DNA of 64,000 nucleotides from CAJCIT01 sp963771305 (GTDB lineage Bacteria; Acidobacteriota; Terriglobia; Bryobacterales; Bryobacteraceae), in NCBI GenBank assembly GCA_963771305.1, contig CAVYTS010000013.1, positions 671,364-735,363 of the forward strand, in the 5' to 3' direction. The notes below the pieces were generated by a model that did no database searches, had not been told where the DNA came from, and saw only the letters and a list, made by a program, of their open reading frames with translations. Below are positions 53,753 through 63,568 of the stretch, one piece after another. The translations under genes were made by a program, and so were the position numbers. Position 1 is the stretch's first letter; every line of letters starts with the position of its first letter.

Positions 53753-56700
53753 ATGAGGTATTTGTGTGCGTTCTTACTGTCTGTCGGCCTCGTCTCCCCG
53801 GCAGGAGCTCAAACCGGCTACCAGAACTTTCAGGCGGCTCGCGGCGTCATCGGGCAGCCAATCTTTGCCGGGGGAGTCATCACGATCTCCCAGTCGACCA
53901 CAGGGGCGGTGCAGGGAGTGGCGGCGACGTCGAACCGCGTTTTTGTCGCTGACGGGAACATCCTCTCGATTCTCCCGGAGAACAACCGGGTCCTGATCTT
54001 CGATTCGACGCAGATACCGAGTCCGACTGCCGATCTGACAGGTCTTCAGCCCCCGGGGGGCGTGAACCGCTGCCCGCTCTGCAATTTCTCGGCCATCAAT
54101 GTACTTGGCCAGCCGGATTACGTGACTCCCAACCCTGGAGCCGGGATCGCCCCTCCGGTGGTTTCGCCGACCCAGTCCAACATGTACGCCCCGACTGCTG
54201 TCGCCAGCGACGGCACGATTTTAGTGGTTGCCGATACCAATTACAACCGGGTTCTGATCTACACCTCCATCCCCACCACCATCGACGCCAGCCCGAACGT
54301 CATCCTCGGCCAAACGAGTTTTACAGCGCTTCAGTCGGCTAACATTCTCAATGCGTCGTCCTTACGGGGGCCCCAAGGCGTTTGGATCCACAACGGGAAG
54401 CTGTATGTTGCGGACACAGGGAACAGCCGGGTTTTGATTTGGAACTCGATCCCGACCACGAACAACCAGGCGGCCGACGTGGTACTTGGTGAGCCGAACT
54501 TTACCACTCGCTACAATCCTGCCGCGAATGTATCTTTGGTGGCGGCCGCCAACACGATGTTCAGCCCGACCTCTGTGACGACTGACGGAACACACCTGTT
54601 TGTAGCCGATGCCGGATTCAATCGGGTGTTGATTTGGAACAGCATTCCAACTACCAACCAGCAGGCGGCGGACGTCGAGATCGGCCAGCCCAGCATGACG
54701 ACGACGGCGCCGAATAACAGCACCGGCTTCTGCGCCTCGAACGGCACGGACACGACCACCAATACCCCAACGTATCCATTTGAGTGTGAAAAGACGCTTA
54801 GCACTCCTCGCTTTGCATTGGCGGACAATCTGGGTCGCCTTTATATCGCCGACGGCGGCAATGACCGCGTACTGATTTACAAGGCGATACCCACCTCGAA
54901 CGGGGCCGGCGCCGATAACGTCCTGGGGCAACCGGATTTCGTCTCTAACGTGGTCAGCGATCAGGCTTACCTGATCACTTCCACCGTAGTTTCCAACAAC
55001 TCGAGCGCCAATACTATGCGCTCGCCCAGCTCGCTGGCTTGGGACGGTACGAACCTGTATGTTACCGATCCGTATGACCTGCGCGTTCTCTATTTCAGCC
55101 CAGGCTCGCCCTCTCTAGCGTTGCCGAACAATTCCATCCTGAACGCGGCGAGCCAACAGATTCACGCGGAAGGTTACGTCCTGATTGCGCTCAACAGCGG
55201 CGCGTCGATTACGAAAGGCGACATACTAACGGTGACGATTGCCGGTACCGCCTACACATACACGGTGGTGAGTGCTGACACCCTGCAATCCATCGCTGAT
55301 GGCCTGGTCAGTGTCATCAACGGCAGCAACAGCGGAGCCGGCGACCCAAATGTGATCGCAGTGTCGGTGCCCGGAGCGATCATCTCGCTGAATGCGAGGG
55401 CAGAAGGTGCGGCCGGCAATTCAGTAACGCTGGCTGCGGCCTTCCAATCTGGGGCGACGGAAACGGCAACTGCATCGGGGATCTCGCTGACCGGGGGAAC
55501 CTCTGCGACGCTTGCACCGGGAACGTACGTAACGATCAACGCGCCAACCGGCGTGAGCCTGTCGCCCGACGGAGGGTCCTACACTGCCAACACTGCGCCG
55601 CTACCGGTCAGCTACCACGGAGTGCAAGTCTATTTCGATGGGATCCCGGGCTCGATTGCTTATGTGATGCCCAACCAGATTCGGGTCCAGATGCCCTTCG
55701 ACTACAGCGGCACGGATACCGGAAGTGCCTATGTTCGGTTGAATAACCTGGACGGTACCGTCAGCGTGTCCAATGCGATCGGATTGACCATCGTGCCGGC
55801 AAATCCAGGAATCTTCGGCATGGGAACGGCCACGCCGCCTCAAGCTGATTGCGGTGCATGCGAGCAGCTACGCATCGGCCGTTGTATCGGTGGACGGCAT
55901 CATCACGGCAGGGAACACGGCTACGGTTTCTATCAACGGCCGTCCCTATACATATACGGTGCTGGCAAGCGACACGCTGAACACCGTACAGGCTGCTTTG
56001 GTGGCCATGATCAACACGGATCCCCAAGTTACGGCTACTGCGTCGAGTGCTTTTACGCGCATCATCATCCAGGCCAGAATTCCGGGTCCTGCCGGCAATG
56101 GCATCCGGTGGGTACAACCACGAGCACGGGAGCCACCGTTATCCTCACGGCATTCAATTCCGCCACCTGCTGTGCCAACACAGCCGGAAGTCCCGTCACC
56201 ACGCAGAATCCAGCCGCAGAGAACGAACTCATCAACATCTTCGGAACTGGCCTGGGTATTCTGGCCAACGGACAGGGATCGCCAGCCGGCTATCCCTACT
56301 ATGGACCTGTTCCGAACTCTGTCGACCAAAGCAACTTCGTGGCCGCGACACTCGCCGGTTCAACGGCTCAGGTGCTGAATGCCGGCTTCCCGTACGGATC
56401 GATTGGCATTTATCAGATCGAATTGCAGATGCCGGCCGGCCTGACAACCAGCAACAACGCACAACTTTACATCGCTCAGAATGCCTTCATCAGCAATATC
56501 GTCACGATCCCGGTTACATCGAGTAGCACGACATCGCTGGCAATCAGCCCCAATCCGATTGTTGTGACCAGTGGACCGCTGGTCGGCACCGCGACCCTAA
56601 CTTATACGGCTTCTGTTCCCGTAAATATCTACGCAGGGGGCAACCTGCTTTGCGGTGGCAGCTCGACCGGAACCTGTACCACCGGAAACTGGGTTACCAA

Positions 56701-57778
56701 CGGGATGAGCTTTACGATGGTGGACCCCGCCACGGGGAATACACTGGCTACGGCGATCGCGAACGTACAAAGGCCCAGCGGCGCCCTTACCGCCAATCCG
56801 AATCCCATCATTAACGACGGTACCGGGTTGGGAACGACAACCATCATTGTCAACGCGAACATACCTGTGAACATCTACGCCAGCGGCACTCTGCTGTGCG
56901 GCCCGGTTGCCAGCGGCACCTGCCCAACGGGAAAGTGGGTAACGAGCAGCACTGTCTTTACGGCCGTCGTGCCGTCAACCAGCCAGGTTATTGCGACGCT
57001 GACGGTACCGGTACAGAACCCATCCGGAACCATCAGCCTCTCGCCGAATCCCATAGGCGTAACTGACGGCAGTGGCTTGGCGGTAACTACGGTTAACTTC
57101 AGCGCCAATGTTCCGGTAAATGTTTACGTTGGGGGCACTCTCTTTTGCGGAGGGATGTTGAGCGGCTCCTGCACTACCGGCAAATGGGTGCAAAACGGAA
57201 CTGTCTTCACACTGGTGAATCCGGCCGCCAACAACGCGGTGCTTGCGTCGGTGACGGCCCAAGTGCAGGCTGTGGCCCCCTCCGGAACGATTTCGCTTCC
57301 CAATCCGATTGTGGTCACCGACGGCACGGGGCTTGCGATCGTAAACGTGGCGTTCACGGCCAACGTTGTCGCAAATTTGTATGCCGACGGCGCGCTCTTC
57401 TGCGGCCCCTCCACCGGCGAGTCGTGTCAAACCGGCAAATGGGTTGCGAACGGGACCATCTTCACCCTGAAGGCTGAATCCAACGGAGCCTTGCTTGGTA
57501 CGGCGACGGCTGTCGTTCAAGTTCCTTCCGGAACACTCTCGGCCAGTCCCAATCCGATCATCGTGACGGACGGTACGGGACTAGGAACAACCACAATCAA
57601 CTACTCGGCAAACGTCCCCGTCAACGTCTATGCGAGTGGCACGCTGTTTTGTATCGGTAGCACCAGCGGCAGTTGTCAGACGGGCAAATGGGTGACCAAC
57701 GGCATGGTGTTCACGCTATTCTCGCCTACCACCAACCAATTGTTGGGCTCGCTGACAGTCCAAGTCCAGAACCAATAG
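53753..57778 (+). CDS. Large secreted NHL-repeat protein with Ig-like repeats
   Basis: About 1341 residues from ATG 53753, chosen for the signal peptide MRYLCAFLLSVGLVSPAGA. NHL-type propeller repeats follow (DTNYNRVLIYTSIPT, LYVADTGNSRVLIWNSIPTT, LGQPDF; about 40-460), then a TIGR03437-like region with an interspersed helical insert. The last 450 residues are five 90-residue Ig-like modules (SPNPIIVTDGTGLGTTTI, GSCQTGKWVTNGMVF). Between about 55845 and 56120 the frame is wrong: another frame gives the expected AVVSVDGIITAGNTATVSIN segment, then the original frame resumes, so two compensating indels are present. Extracellular; ligand unknown. Typical of Solibacter-like Acidobacteria. Confidence 0.8.
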   Translation: MRYLCAFLLSVGLVSPAGAQTGYQNFQAARGVIGQPIFAGGVITISQSTTGAVQGVAATSNRVFVADGNILSILPENNRVLIFDSTQIPSPTADLTGLQPPGGVNRCPLCNFSAINVLGQPDYVTPNPGAGIAPPVVSPTQSNMYAPTAVASDGTILVVADTNYNRVLIYTSIPTTIDASPNVILGQTSFTALQSANILNASSLRGPQGVWIHNGKLYVADTGNSRVLIWNSIPTTNNQAADVVLGEPNFTTRYNPAANVSLVAAANTMFSPTSVTTDGTHLFVADAGFNRVLIWNSIPTTNQQAADVEIGQPSMTTTAPNNSTGFCASNGTDTTTNTPTYPFECEKTLSTPRFALADNLGRLYIADGGNDRVLIYKAIPTSNGAGADNVLGQPDFVSNVVSDQAYLITSTVVSNNSSANTMRSPSSLAWDGTNLYVTDPYDLRVLYFSPGSPSLALPNNSILNAASQQIHAEGYVLIALNSGASITKGDILTVTIAGTAYTYTVVSADTLQSIADGLVSVINGSNSGAGDPNVIAVSVPGAIISLNARAEGAAGNSVTLAAAFQSGATETATASGISLTGGTSATLAPGTYVTINAPTGVSLSPDGGSYTANTAPLPVSYHGVQVYFDGIPGSIAYVMPNQIRVQMPFDYSGTDTGSAYVRLNNLDGTVSVSNAIGLTIVPANPGIFGMGTATPPQADCGACEQLRIGRCIGGRHHHGREHGYGFYQRPSLYIYGAGKRHAEHRTGCFGGHDQHGSPSYGYCVECFYAHHHPGQNSGSCRQWHPVGTTTSTGATVILTAFNSATCCANTAGSPVTTQNPAAENELINIFGTGLGILANGQGSPAGYPYYGPVPNSVDQSNFVAATLAGSTAQVLNAGFPYGSIGIYQIELQMPAGLTTSNNAQLYIAQNAFISNIVTIPVTSSSTTSLAISPNPIVVTSGPLVGTATLTYTASVPVNIYAGGNLLCGGSSTGTCTTGNWVTNGMSFTMVDPATGNTLATAIANVQRPSGALTANPNPIINDGTGLGTTTIIVNANIPVNIYASGTLLCGPVASGTCPTGKWVTSSTVFTAVVPSTSQVIATLTVPVQNPSGTISLSPNPIGVTDGSGLAVTTVNFSANVPVNVYVGGTLFCGGMLSGSCTTGKWVQNGTVFTLVNPAANNAVLASVTAQVQAVAPSGTISLPNPIVVTDGTGLAIVNVAFTANVVANLYADGALFCGPSTGESCQTGKWVANGTIFTLKAESNGALLGTATAVVQVPSGTLSASPNPIIVTDGTGLGTTTINYSANVPVNVYASGTLFCIGSTSGSCQTGKWVTNGMVFTLFSPTTNQLLGSLTVQVQNQ

Positions 57779-57910
57779 GCGGCATGCATCAACGCTCACC
57801 TGCCCGGCGCCAACGCCGCCGCGCGTGAGCCGTTGAGGCCCGAATTCGGCGCGACGTTTGATATCCTGAGGCTTCGTACACTAGCAATGCGCGAGTGTAT
57901 ATCCCACCGA
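57779..57910. other. Short gap before the serine-synthesis genes
   Basis: Contains no recognised gene; the promoter of the aminotransferase-serA pair should be here. Confidence 0.4.
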
Positions 57911-59089
57911 ATGCACATCAAGAAGCAGCGTCTCTTAACACCAGGTCCAACTCCCCTTCTTCCCGCCGCACTGCACGCCATGATGGGTTCCGACATCCAT
58001 CACCGCACAGAGGAATTTCGGAGCCTCTACCGCGGCGTTCTTGCAGATCTGAAGGAGGTTCTTGGCACATCGCACGATGTTCTGGCGCTGGTCGCGTCGG
58101 GTACAGGCGGATTGGAAGCCGCCACGCAGAACTTCTTCTCTTCCGGCGACGAGACGCTGGTTTGCTGCGCGGGCAAGTTTGGGGAACGCTGGGTTGAACT
58201 CATGAAGGCCTGGGGCATGAAGGCGACCGTGCTCAAGGCCGAATATGGAGACGTTGTAAGGCCGGCGGCGGTGGAAGCTGAACTCGCTCGGAATCGCCGC
58301 ATTAAGGGAGTCTTCGTTCAGGCTTCAGAAACCTCCACCGGCGCCGCGCATGACGTCAAGGCCATGGGTCTGGCGGTGCAAAAAACCGATGCAATCTTCG
58401 TTGTCGATGCGATTACGGGCATTGGCACAATGCCGCTCGACATCGATGGATGGGGGCTGGACGTGGTAGTGGGTGGATCACAGAAGGCCTTCATGATTCC
58501 GCCGGGCCTCGCGTTCATCGCGATCAGCCCTAAGGCTTGGGCGCTGGGCGAACAGTCGACGGCGCCCCGCTTCTACTTCGATCTGAAAAGGGAGAAGAAG
58601 AATGCCGCCAATGGCGAATCAGCCTGGACGCCAAACACTTCGCTGCTGCTGGCTTTGGCCGAGACGCTGAAGTACATCAAGGCGTTGGGCATGGATAAGC
58701 TGGTCGCCAATGCGCAGCTGCTTGCCCGAGCCACAAGAGCGGCGGTCACAGAGCTAGGCCTTGAAGTTTTCTCCAGTTCACCCGGCTCATCCGTCACCGC
58801 CGTGCGGCCTCCTGCCGGGATGGATTCCGGCGTTATTGTGAAAGAGTTCCGCAGCCGATTCAATGCAATCATCACCAACGGCCAGGGCTCGATGAAGGGA
58901 CAGATATTCCGCATCGCCCACCTTGGTTATTTCGACTTTCACGATCTATTTGCGCTGATTGCCGAGCTCGAGCTTATTCTCACGGCAAATGGGCATCCAG
59001 TGAGATTTGGCTCAGGCGTTGCCGCTGTCCAGAACGCCTACGCCGAGGCGGCTCTCCCTCAGGCAGCGCTGGCAGGGAATACAAAGTAA
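57911..59089 (+). CDS. Class V aminotransferase, probable phosphoserine/serine type
   Basis: A 392-residue PLP enzyme from ATG 57911 (MHIKKQRLLTPGPTPLLPAA), the usual start of the alanine-glyoxylate/serine-pyruvate family. The PLP lysine lies in VVVGGSQKAFMIPPGLAFIA and the cofactor Asp in IFVVDAITGIGTMPLDID. It is followed after four bases by serA, so the pair probably runs the first two steps from 3-phosphoglycerate to phosphoserine, with this enzyme in place of a standard SerC. That pathway role is inferred from the neighbour; alanine-glyoxylate activity is the alternative. Confidence 0.85.
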   Translation: MHIKKQRLLTPGPTPLLPAALHAMMGSDIHHRTEEFRSLYRGVLADLKEVLGTSHDVLALVASGTGGLEAATQNFFSSGDETLVCCAGKFGERWVELMKAWGMKATVLKAEYGDVVRPAAVEAELARNRRIKGVFVQASETSTGAAHDVKAMGLAVQKTDAIFVVDAITGIGTMPLDIDGWGLDVVVGGSQKAFMIPPGLAFIAISPKAWALGEQSTAPRFYFDLKREKKNAANGESAWTPNTSLLLALAETLKYIKALGMDKLVANAQLLARATRAAVTELGLEVFSSSPGSSVTAVRPPAGMDSGVIVKEFRSRFNAIITNGQGSMKGQIFRIAHLGYFDFHDLFALIAELELILTANGHPVRFGSGVAAVQNAYAEAALPQAALAGNTK

Positions 59090-59093
59090 AAAC

Positions 59094-60690
59094 ATGAAAA
59101 TCGTAGTGGCAGAACCGCTGGCGCCAGCGGGTGTGGAATTGCTGCGAGCCCAGCATGGCTGGGACGTGGTGGTGGCTGATCCAAAGACTTATGAGGCGCA
59201 CTTGTCGGATTGCGACGCACTGTTGGTTCGGAGCGCCGTGAAAGTGACAAAGGCGGTTCTTGAAAAGGCTCCGATGCTGAAGGTCATCGGCCGCGCCGGC
59301 GTCGGTGTTGACAATGTGGACCTGGAGGCGTCGACGGCTGCGGGTGTCCTTGTAATGAACACGCCAGGTGGTAACGCAGTCTCGGTCGCTGAACACACCC
59401 TGGCTCTAATGCTTTCCATGGCGCGCTCGATTCCCCAAGCCAGTGCTTCAACGAAATCGGGCAAGTGGGAAAAGAAGCAGTTTCTGGGCAATGAACTGCG
59501 GGGCAAGACGCTGGGTGTTGTCGGCCTCGGTAGCATCGGACGCGAAGTGGTGAAGCGCGCGAAGGCGTTCGAGATGACAATTCTGGGCCACGACCCTTAC
59601 GTGAGTTCGCAGCACGCGAGCGACCTCGGAGTGGTTCTCGCTGCGCTTCCTGACCTGTACAGGCAGAGCGATTACATTACGCTGCATGTGGCGCTCACGC
59701 CCGAGACTGACCATCTGCTAAACGCCGCCGCCTTCTCGCAAATGAAGTCCGGTGTGCGGATTGTGAACTGCGCTCGCGGCGAGTTGGTGGATGCCAAGGC
59801 TTTGAATGAAGCGCTTGAGAACGGCACTGTGGCCGGAGCGGCACTGGATGTTTTTGAAACGGAGCCCCCCGTCGACGAGCCGCTCTTCAAAGTCCCGAGC
59901 GTGGTTGCTACCCCGCACATTGCCGGATCGACTGAGGAAGCGCAGGAACTAGTCGGCATACGGATTGTTGAGCAACTGGTGCAATATCTGATCAGTGGCG
60001 TGGCGCTCAATGCGGTCAACATGCCGGCCATGACGCTCGAACAGTACCGGACACTCGGACCCTGGGCCGACCTTTCAGAGAGGCTCGGTTTCTTTGTGAG
60101 CCACATTGCAAACGGGAATCCGCATTTGATTCGGCTCACGTATTCCGGCCATATCGGCGAGAGCGATACCCAGCTGCTTCGCAATGCGGGCATGGCGGGC
60201 GTCCTAAGCCGCTCGTTGGAACAAAAGGCCAACGTGGTGAACGCGATGCAGATTGCGGCTCGCACGAGGCTTTGGGGTGGCGGAGCGCCGCCAGCCTCGT
60301 AACGGGCACATGGACTCAATCCGCATCGAGATCGAGACCGACCTCGGCACGTTCGCAGCGGAAGGATCGGTTGTTTTGAACCGGCCGCGACTGGTGCAAG
60401 TGGAAGGGATCGCTTGTGAGGCGACCCTCGGCGGGCACCTGATGTACTCAAGAAACGACGACGTGCCCGGCGTGATTGGCTTTCTGGGCACGGTACTCGG
60501 CCAAAACGGCATCAACATCGCCAATTTCGCACTGGGTCGCCAGGATGTTCTGTCGGATAACCGGAAGCCGGGAGAGCCATTGATCGCAATCTCCATCGTC
60601 GAAACCGACCAGGCCGTGCCCGATAGCGTAGTGACACAGCTATTCGAGAACAAGGCCGTGCGGTTCATTCGCCGAGTCACGTTCTCATAG
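59094..60690 (+). CDS. serA: D-3-phosphoglycerate dehydrogenase, one frameshift
   Basis: The NAD-dependent first enzyme of serine synthesis. It starts MKIVVAEPLAPAGVELLRAQ, with Arg in VIGRAGVGVDNVDLEASTAA, NAD loop VVGLGSIGREVVKRAKAF, RGELVDAKAL and catalytic His in ATPHIAGSTEEAQ. Then comes the ASB domain. Near 60262 one extra base shifts the frame to a stop at 60302. The other frame continues RGFGVAERRQPRNGHMDSIR and the C-terminal ACT domain (LMYSRNDDVPGVIGFLGTVL) to 60690. SerA is normally needed for prototrophy, so the indel is more likely a sequence error than a real loss. It follows the aminotransferase by four bases. Confidence 0.9.
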
Positions 60691-60703
60691 CGAGACGCCG
60701 AAG

Positions 60704-62719
60704 TCACTGCTTGGCGGGGCTGCCACGAATGACCGGGAACTCGAGATAGGTGGGATGGGATTGGGATCGGTAAACCCGTTCGGTCGCGACCTTGAAGTCG
60801 GAGGGTTTGGCTGTTGGGATGTTTGTGAAGACCTGAGGATTACGGTCGACCAATGGGAACCAGGAACTCTGAATCTGCACCATGATCCGATGCCCGCGAC
60901 GGAAACAGTGATCGACGTCCGGCATGGTGAAGCGGATCTCCTCGATCTTGCCCGGGGTGAAGGGTTCCGGTTTCTCGAAGCTATGCCGGAACTTGCCACG
61001 GAATGGTTCTCCGCGGACCAGTTGCTCATAACCACCCATTTCGACTTCCTCGGGGTTCGGCTCCGGGTTGGGGTAATCCATTGGGAACACGTCGATCAGC
61101 TTTACGACAAAGTCGGAGTCGGTGCCGCTGGTTGAAACATGCAGGACCGGCGTCACAGGGCCGGCAACCGTGGTGTCCTGTTCTAGCGGTTCTGATTCAT
61201 ACGTCAGAACGTCCGCCCTAGTTGCGGCAAAACGCTGATCGCCCGTCATATACTCCCGGGCCATCTCGGGCACCACTTTCCCGAAGAATGGAACGGGGTG
61301 GTTTGGGTCACTCGCGTACTCGTCAAAGTCCTCTGGCTTCGCTGTTAGACCTGCGGCGGCAGCCTCGGGCGCGGAAGGAGGGTCAAATGTCAGCTTTCCG
61401 GCGGCATGCAGATACAGTTTCGCAGTCTGTGCTTCATCCGGAGGCCACTGGGCATACTCGTGCCATTGATTGTCGCCGGTTTCAAACATGACTGCCCTAG
61501 GACTTGGCGAGGCCGTGCCGCCTTTGAGGTAATAGCGAAAGAAAGGGAGTTGGACTTCCTTTCTGAAGTAGACAGCCGTTTTTTCAGCGAACTCGATGTC
61601 TCCTAGCTTTGAACCATCGCCGTGAGACCAGCCACCATGCACCCACGGGCCCATGACGATTCGGTTGACAGGTGGGCTGCCATTTCGACCAATGGCCCGC
61701 CATGTCTTTAGAGTTCCCGAAAGGTCCTCGGCGTCATACCAGCCGCCAACCACCAAAATAGCTGGCTTAATGTCCCGGAGATGCGGCAGGAGGTTGCGCG
61801 ACTGCCAGAACTGATCGTAGTTCGGGTGGGCGATGATGTCTGTCCAATACGGATTCTTGTATTTCAAGTACTTTTCATCCGCGTTCGCGAGAGGGCCCAA
61901 ACCAAGGTAGAACCGGTAGCCATCTTTGACCGGTACGTCCATCTTCGGCTCCTGATCGGGGGTGACTAGCCCTTCATGCTTGAAGAAATCGAGATAAAAG
62001 CCAAAATTAGCCGCGAGAAAAAAGGCCCCATTGTGGAATGCGTCGTCTCCCATGTACAAGTCCGCGATGGGGGCCTGAGGAGAAGCGGCCACGAGCGCGG
62101 GATGGGCGTCAATGATGCCTGCGGAGGAATAAAACCCAGGGTAGGAAATTCCCAACAAGCCGACTTTCCCGTTGTTATCGGGCAGGTTCTTCACCAGCCA
62201 GTCGATGGTGTCGTATGTGTCAGTGCTCTCGTCAACGTCGTTCTTCGTCCACTTAGCATCGAGGTGCGGTGTCATCTCCTTCCATTCGCCCTCCGACAGA
62301 TACCTTCCACGCACGTCCTGATAGGCAAATATGAAGCCCTCGCGCTCGAACTCCTCGCCCGGATAGAGGCTCTTCGGGTAGTGGTCCTCGCCATAGGGCG
62401 CGACGCTGTATGGCGTTCGCATCAGGATAATCGGGTATTTTGTGCTCCGATCCTTCGGAATATACACCGCCGTGAAAAGCCGTTTGCCATCGCGGGCCGG
62501 AATCCGGAATTCATACTTTGTATAGCTTTCGCGAACGCTGAATTCTTCGGCGCCCAGCAAATGAAACGCAGGGAAGCCGACCACAGCGAGCCAAAGCAGA
62601 CGTTTCAGGATCCCAGCATCACGCAAGCGGCGCCTAACACTGCAACTCGCAAGGCGGGGCGGACCCGCCTGCGGGCGACCAAGGGCCCTTCCGGCGTTTT
62701 CGTTTGGATTGAAGAGCAT
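60704..62719 (-). CDS. CocE/NonD-family hydrolase, exported
   Basis: A 671-residue alpha/beta hydrolase of the X-Pro dipeptidyl-peptidase (S15) type. A leader (LKRLLWLAVVGFPAFHLLGA) precedes the catalytic domain, with nucleophile Ser in GLLGISYPGFYSSAG. The mid part has PAILVVGGWYDAEDLSGTLK (Asp) and VHGGWSHGDGSKLGD (His). The C-terminal third is the jelly-roll domain (TPVLHVSTSGTDSDFVVKLI). Members hydrolyse esters, amides or beta-lactams; substrate unknown. It converges with serA, only 13 bp apart. Confidence 0.88.
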   Translation of the reverse strand: MLFNPNENAGRALGRPQAGPPRLASCSVRRRLRDAGILKRLLWLAVVGFPAFHLLGAEEFSVRESYTKYEFRIPARDGKRLFTAVYIPKDRSTKYPIILMRTPYSVAPYGEDHYPKSLYPGEEFEREGFIFAYQDVRGRYLSEGEWKEMTPHLDAKWTKNDVDESTDTYDTIDWLVKNLPDNNGKVGLLGISYPGFYSSAGIIDAHPALVAASPQAPIADLYMGDDAFHNGAFFLAANFGFYLDFFKHEGLVTPDQEPKMDVPVKDGYRFYLGLGPLANADEKYLKYKNPYWTDIIAHPNYDQFWQSRNLLPHLRDIKPAILVVGGWYDAEDLSGTLKTWRAIGRNGSPPVNRIVMGPWVHGGWSHGDGSKLGDIEFAEKTAVYFRKEVQLPFFRYYLKGGTASPSPRAVMFETGDNQWHEYAQWPPDEAQTAKLYLHAAGKLTFDPPSAPEAAAAGLTAKPEDFDEYASDPNHPVPFFGKVVPEMAREYMTGDQRFAATRADVLTYESEPLEQDTTVAGPVTPVLHVSTSGTDSDFVVKLIDVFPMDYPNPEPNPEEVEMGGYEQLVRGEPFRGKFRHSFEKPEPFTPGKIEEIRFTMPDVDHCFRRGHRIMVQIQSSWFPLVDRNPQVFTNIPTAKPSDFKVATERVYRSQSHPTYLEFPVIRGSPAKQ

Positions 62720-62964
62720 TTTCCATCTTATACGGAGCTGTTTTGCGGGGCCTCATTCGCGTTCGCGCCACTCACGCATGCCAAGCGGCGGGGAAATTCC
62801 TCGGCGAAACATGAGGCAGATTTATTTCGAGCCTTATTTTTCAGGGGTCTGGGCGAGTTTTTGGGTTTACCGCATTGTGCGGCCTGTGGTAATATCCTAG
62901 TAGCCTCCTTGGTGCGCCTTCGAGGCCTACCCCAATTCCCCTCACGGAGCACATACACTTTCGA

Positions 62965-63390
62965 ATGAGTTTTACCGTTTTCCTTGGAAATCTCCCTGTC
63001 TGGGTGACTGCCGATGACATCAAGTCCTGGCTGACCTCAGAAAACCTTGTCGCAGACGCGATCAAGGTAATCCGCAATCCCGAAACACAGGAATCCAAAG
63101 GCTTCGCCTTTATCGACGCGCCGAACCAGGAGGAGATGAACTCTATCATCCGCCGCTTCGACCGCGCTCCTCTCGAAGACCGCTTACTTCGCGCCAATCC
63201 CGCACAACCTCCAAAGGGTAAGAGCGTCGGCGTGACCACCAAAGCCACTGTTGTTCCCGACCGGACCCGCCGGCCGGTTGTCAGTGGTGCGAATCCAACG
63301 CAACGTAAGGCCGCCAGCAATGGCCGCCGCCACAACGGCCCTGCGGCCGGACAGAGCGCTTTTGCAGAGGAGCTCGCAAAGGTTCTCTAA
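62965..63390 (+). CDS. RRM-type RNA-binding protein
   Basis: A 141-residue protein with one RNA-recognition motif over residues 1-80: RNP2 is VFLGNLP near the start and RNP1 is KGFAFIDAP near 49-57. A basic, disordered tail follows (RTRRPVVSGANPTQRKAASN). Small RRM proteins are common in Cyanobacteria and Acidobacteria-like soil bacteria and may act in cold response or mRNA handling. It is divergent from the CocE-type hydrolase across about 245 bases. Confidence 0.9.
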   Translation: MSFTVFLGNLPVWVTADDIKSWLTSENLVADAIKVIRNPETQESKGFAFIDAPNQEEMNSIIRRFDRAPLEDRLLRANPAQPPKGKSVGVTTKATVVPDRTRRPVVSGANPTQRKAASNGRRHNGPAAGQSAFAEELAKVL

Positions 63391-63568
63391 CCTGCGCTGC
63401 TCCTCTCTTCCCTCCCTTGTTGTAGCAAGATCCTTCCTGTAGTAAGCCTTCCCTCTTTCTAGAATCCCTGTGCGGTGATATACTTCGCAGCGGTCGGTGA
63501 ATGCCCTACTTTGAGTTTATGATCTGCTTGGCGATTTGCCGGTCGTCTTCCCGGGGAATGGGTGACGC

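Noticed and set aside
57652..57661. TATCGGTAGC inside the NHL-repeat gene, outside the island
   Set aside because: It encodes part of a conserved Ig-like module and has no CGTTA-type half eight bases before it; one chance 10-mer match in 64 kb is unremarkable.
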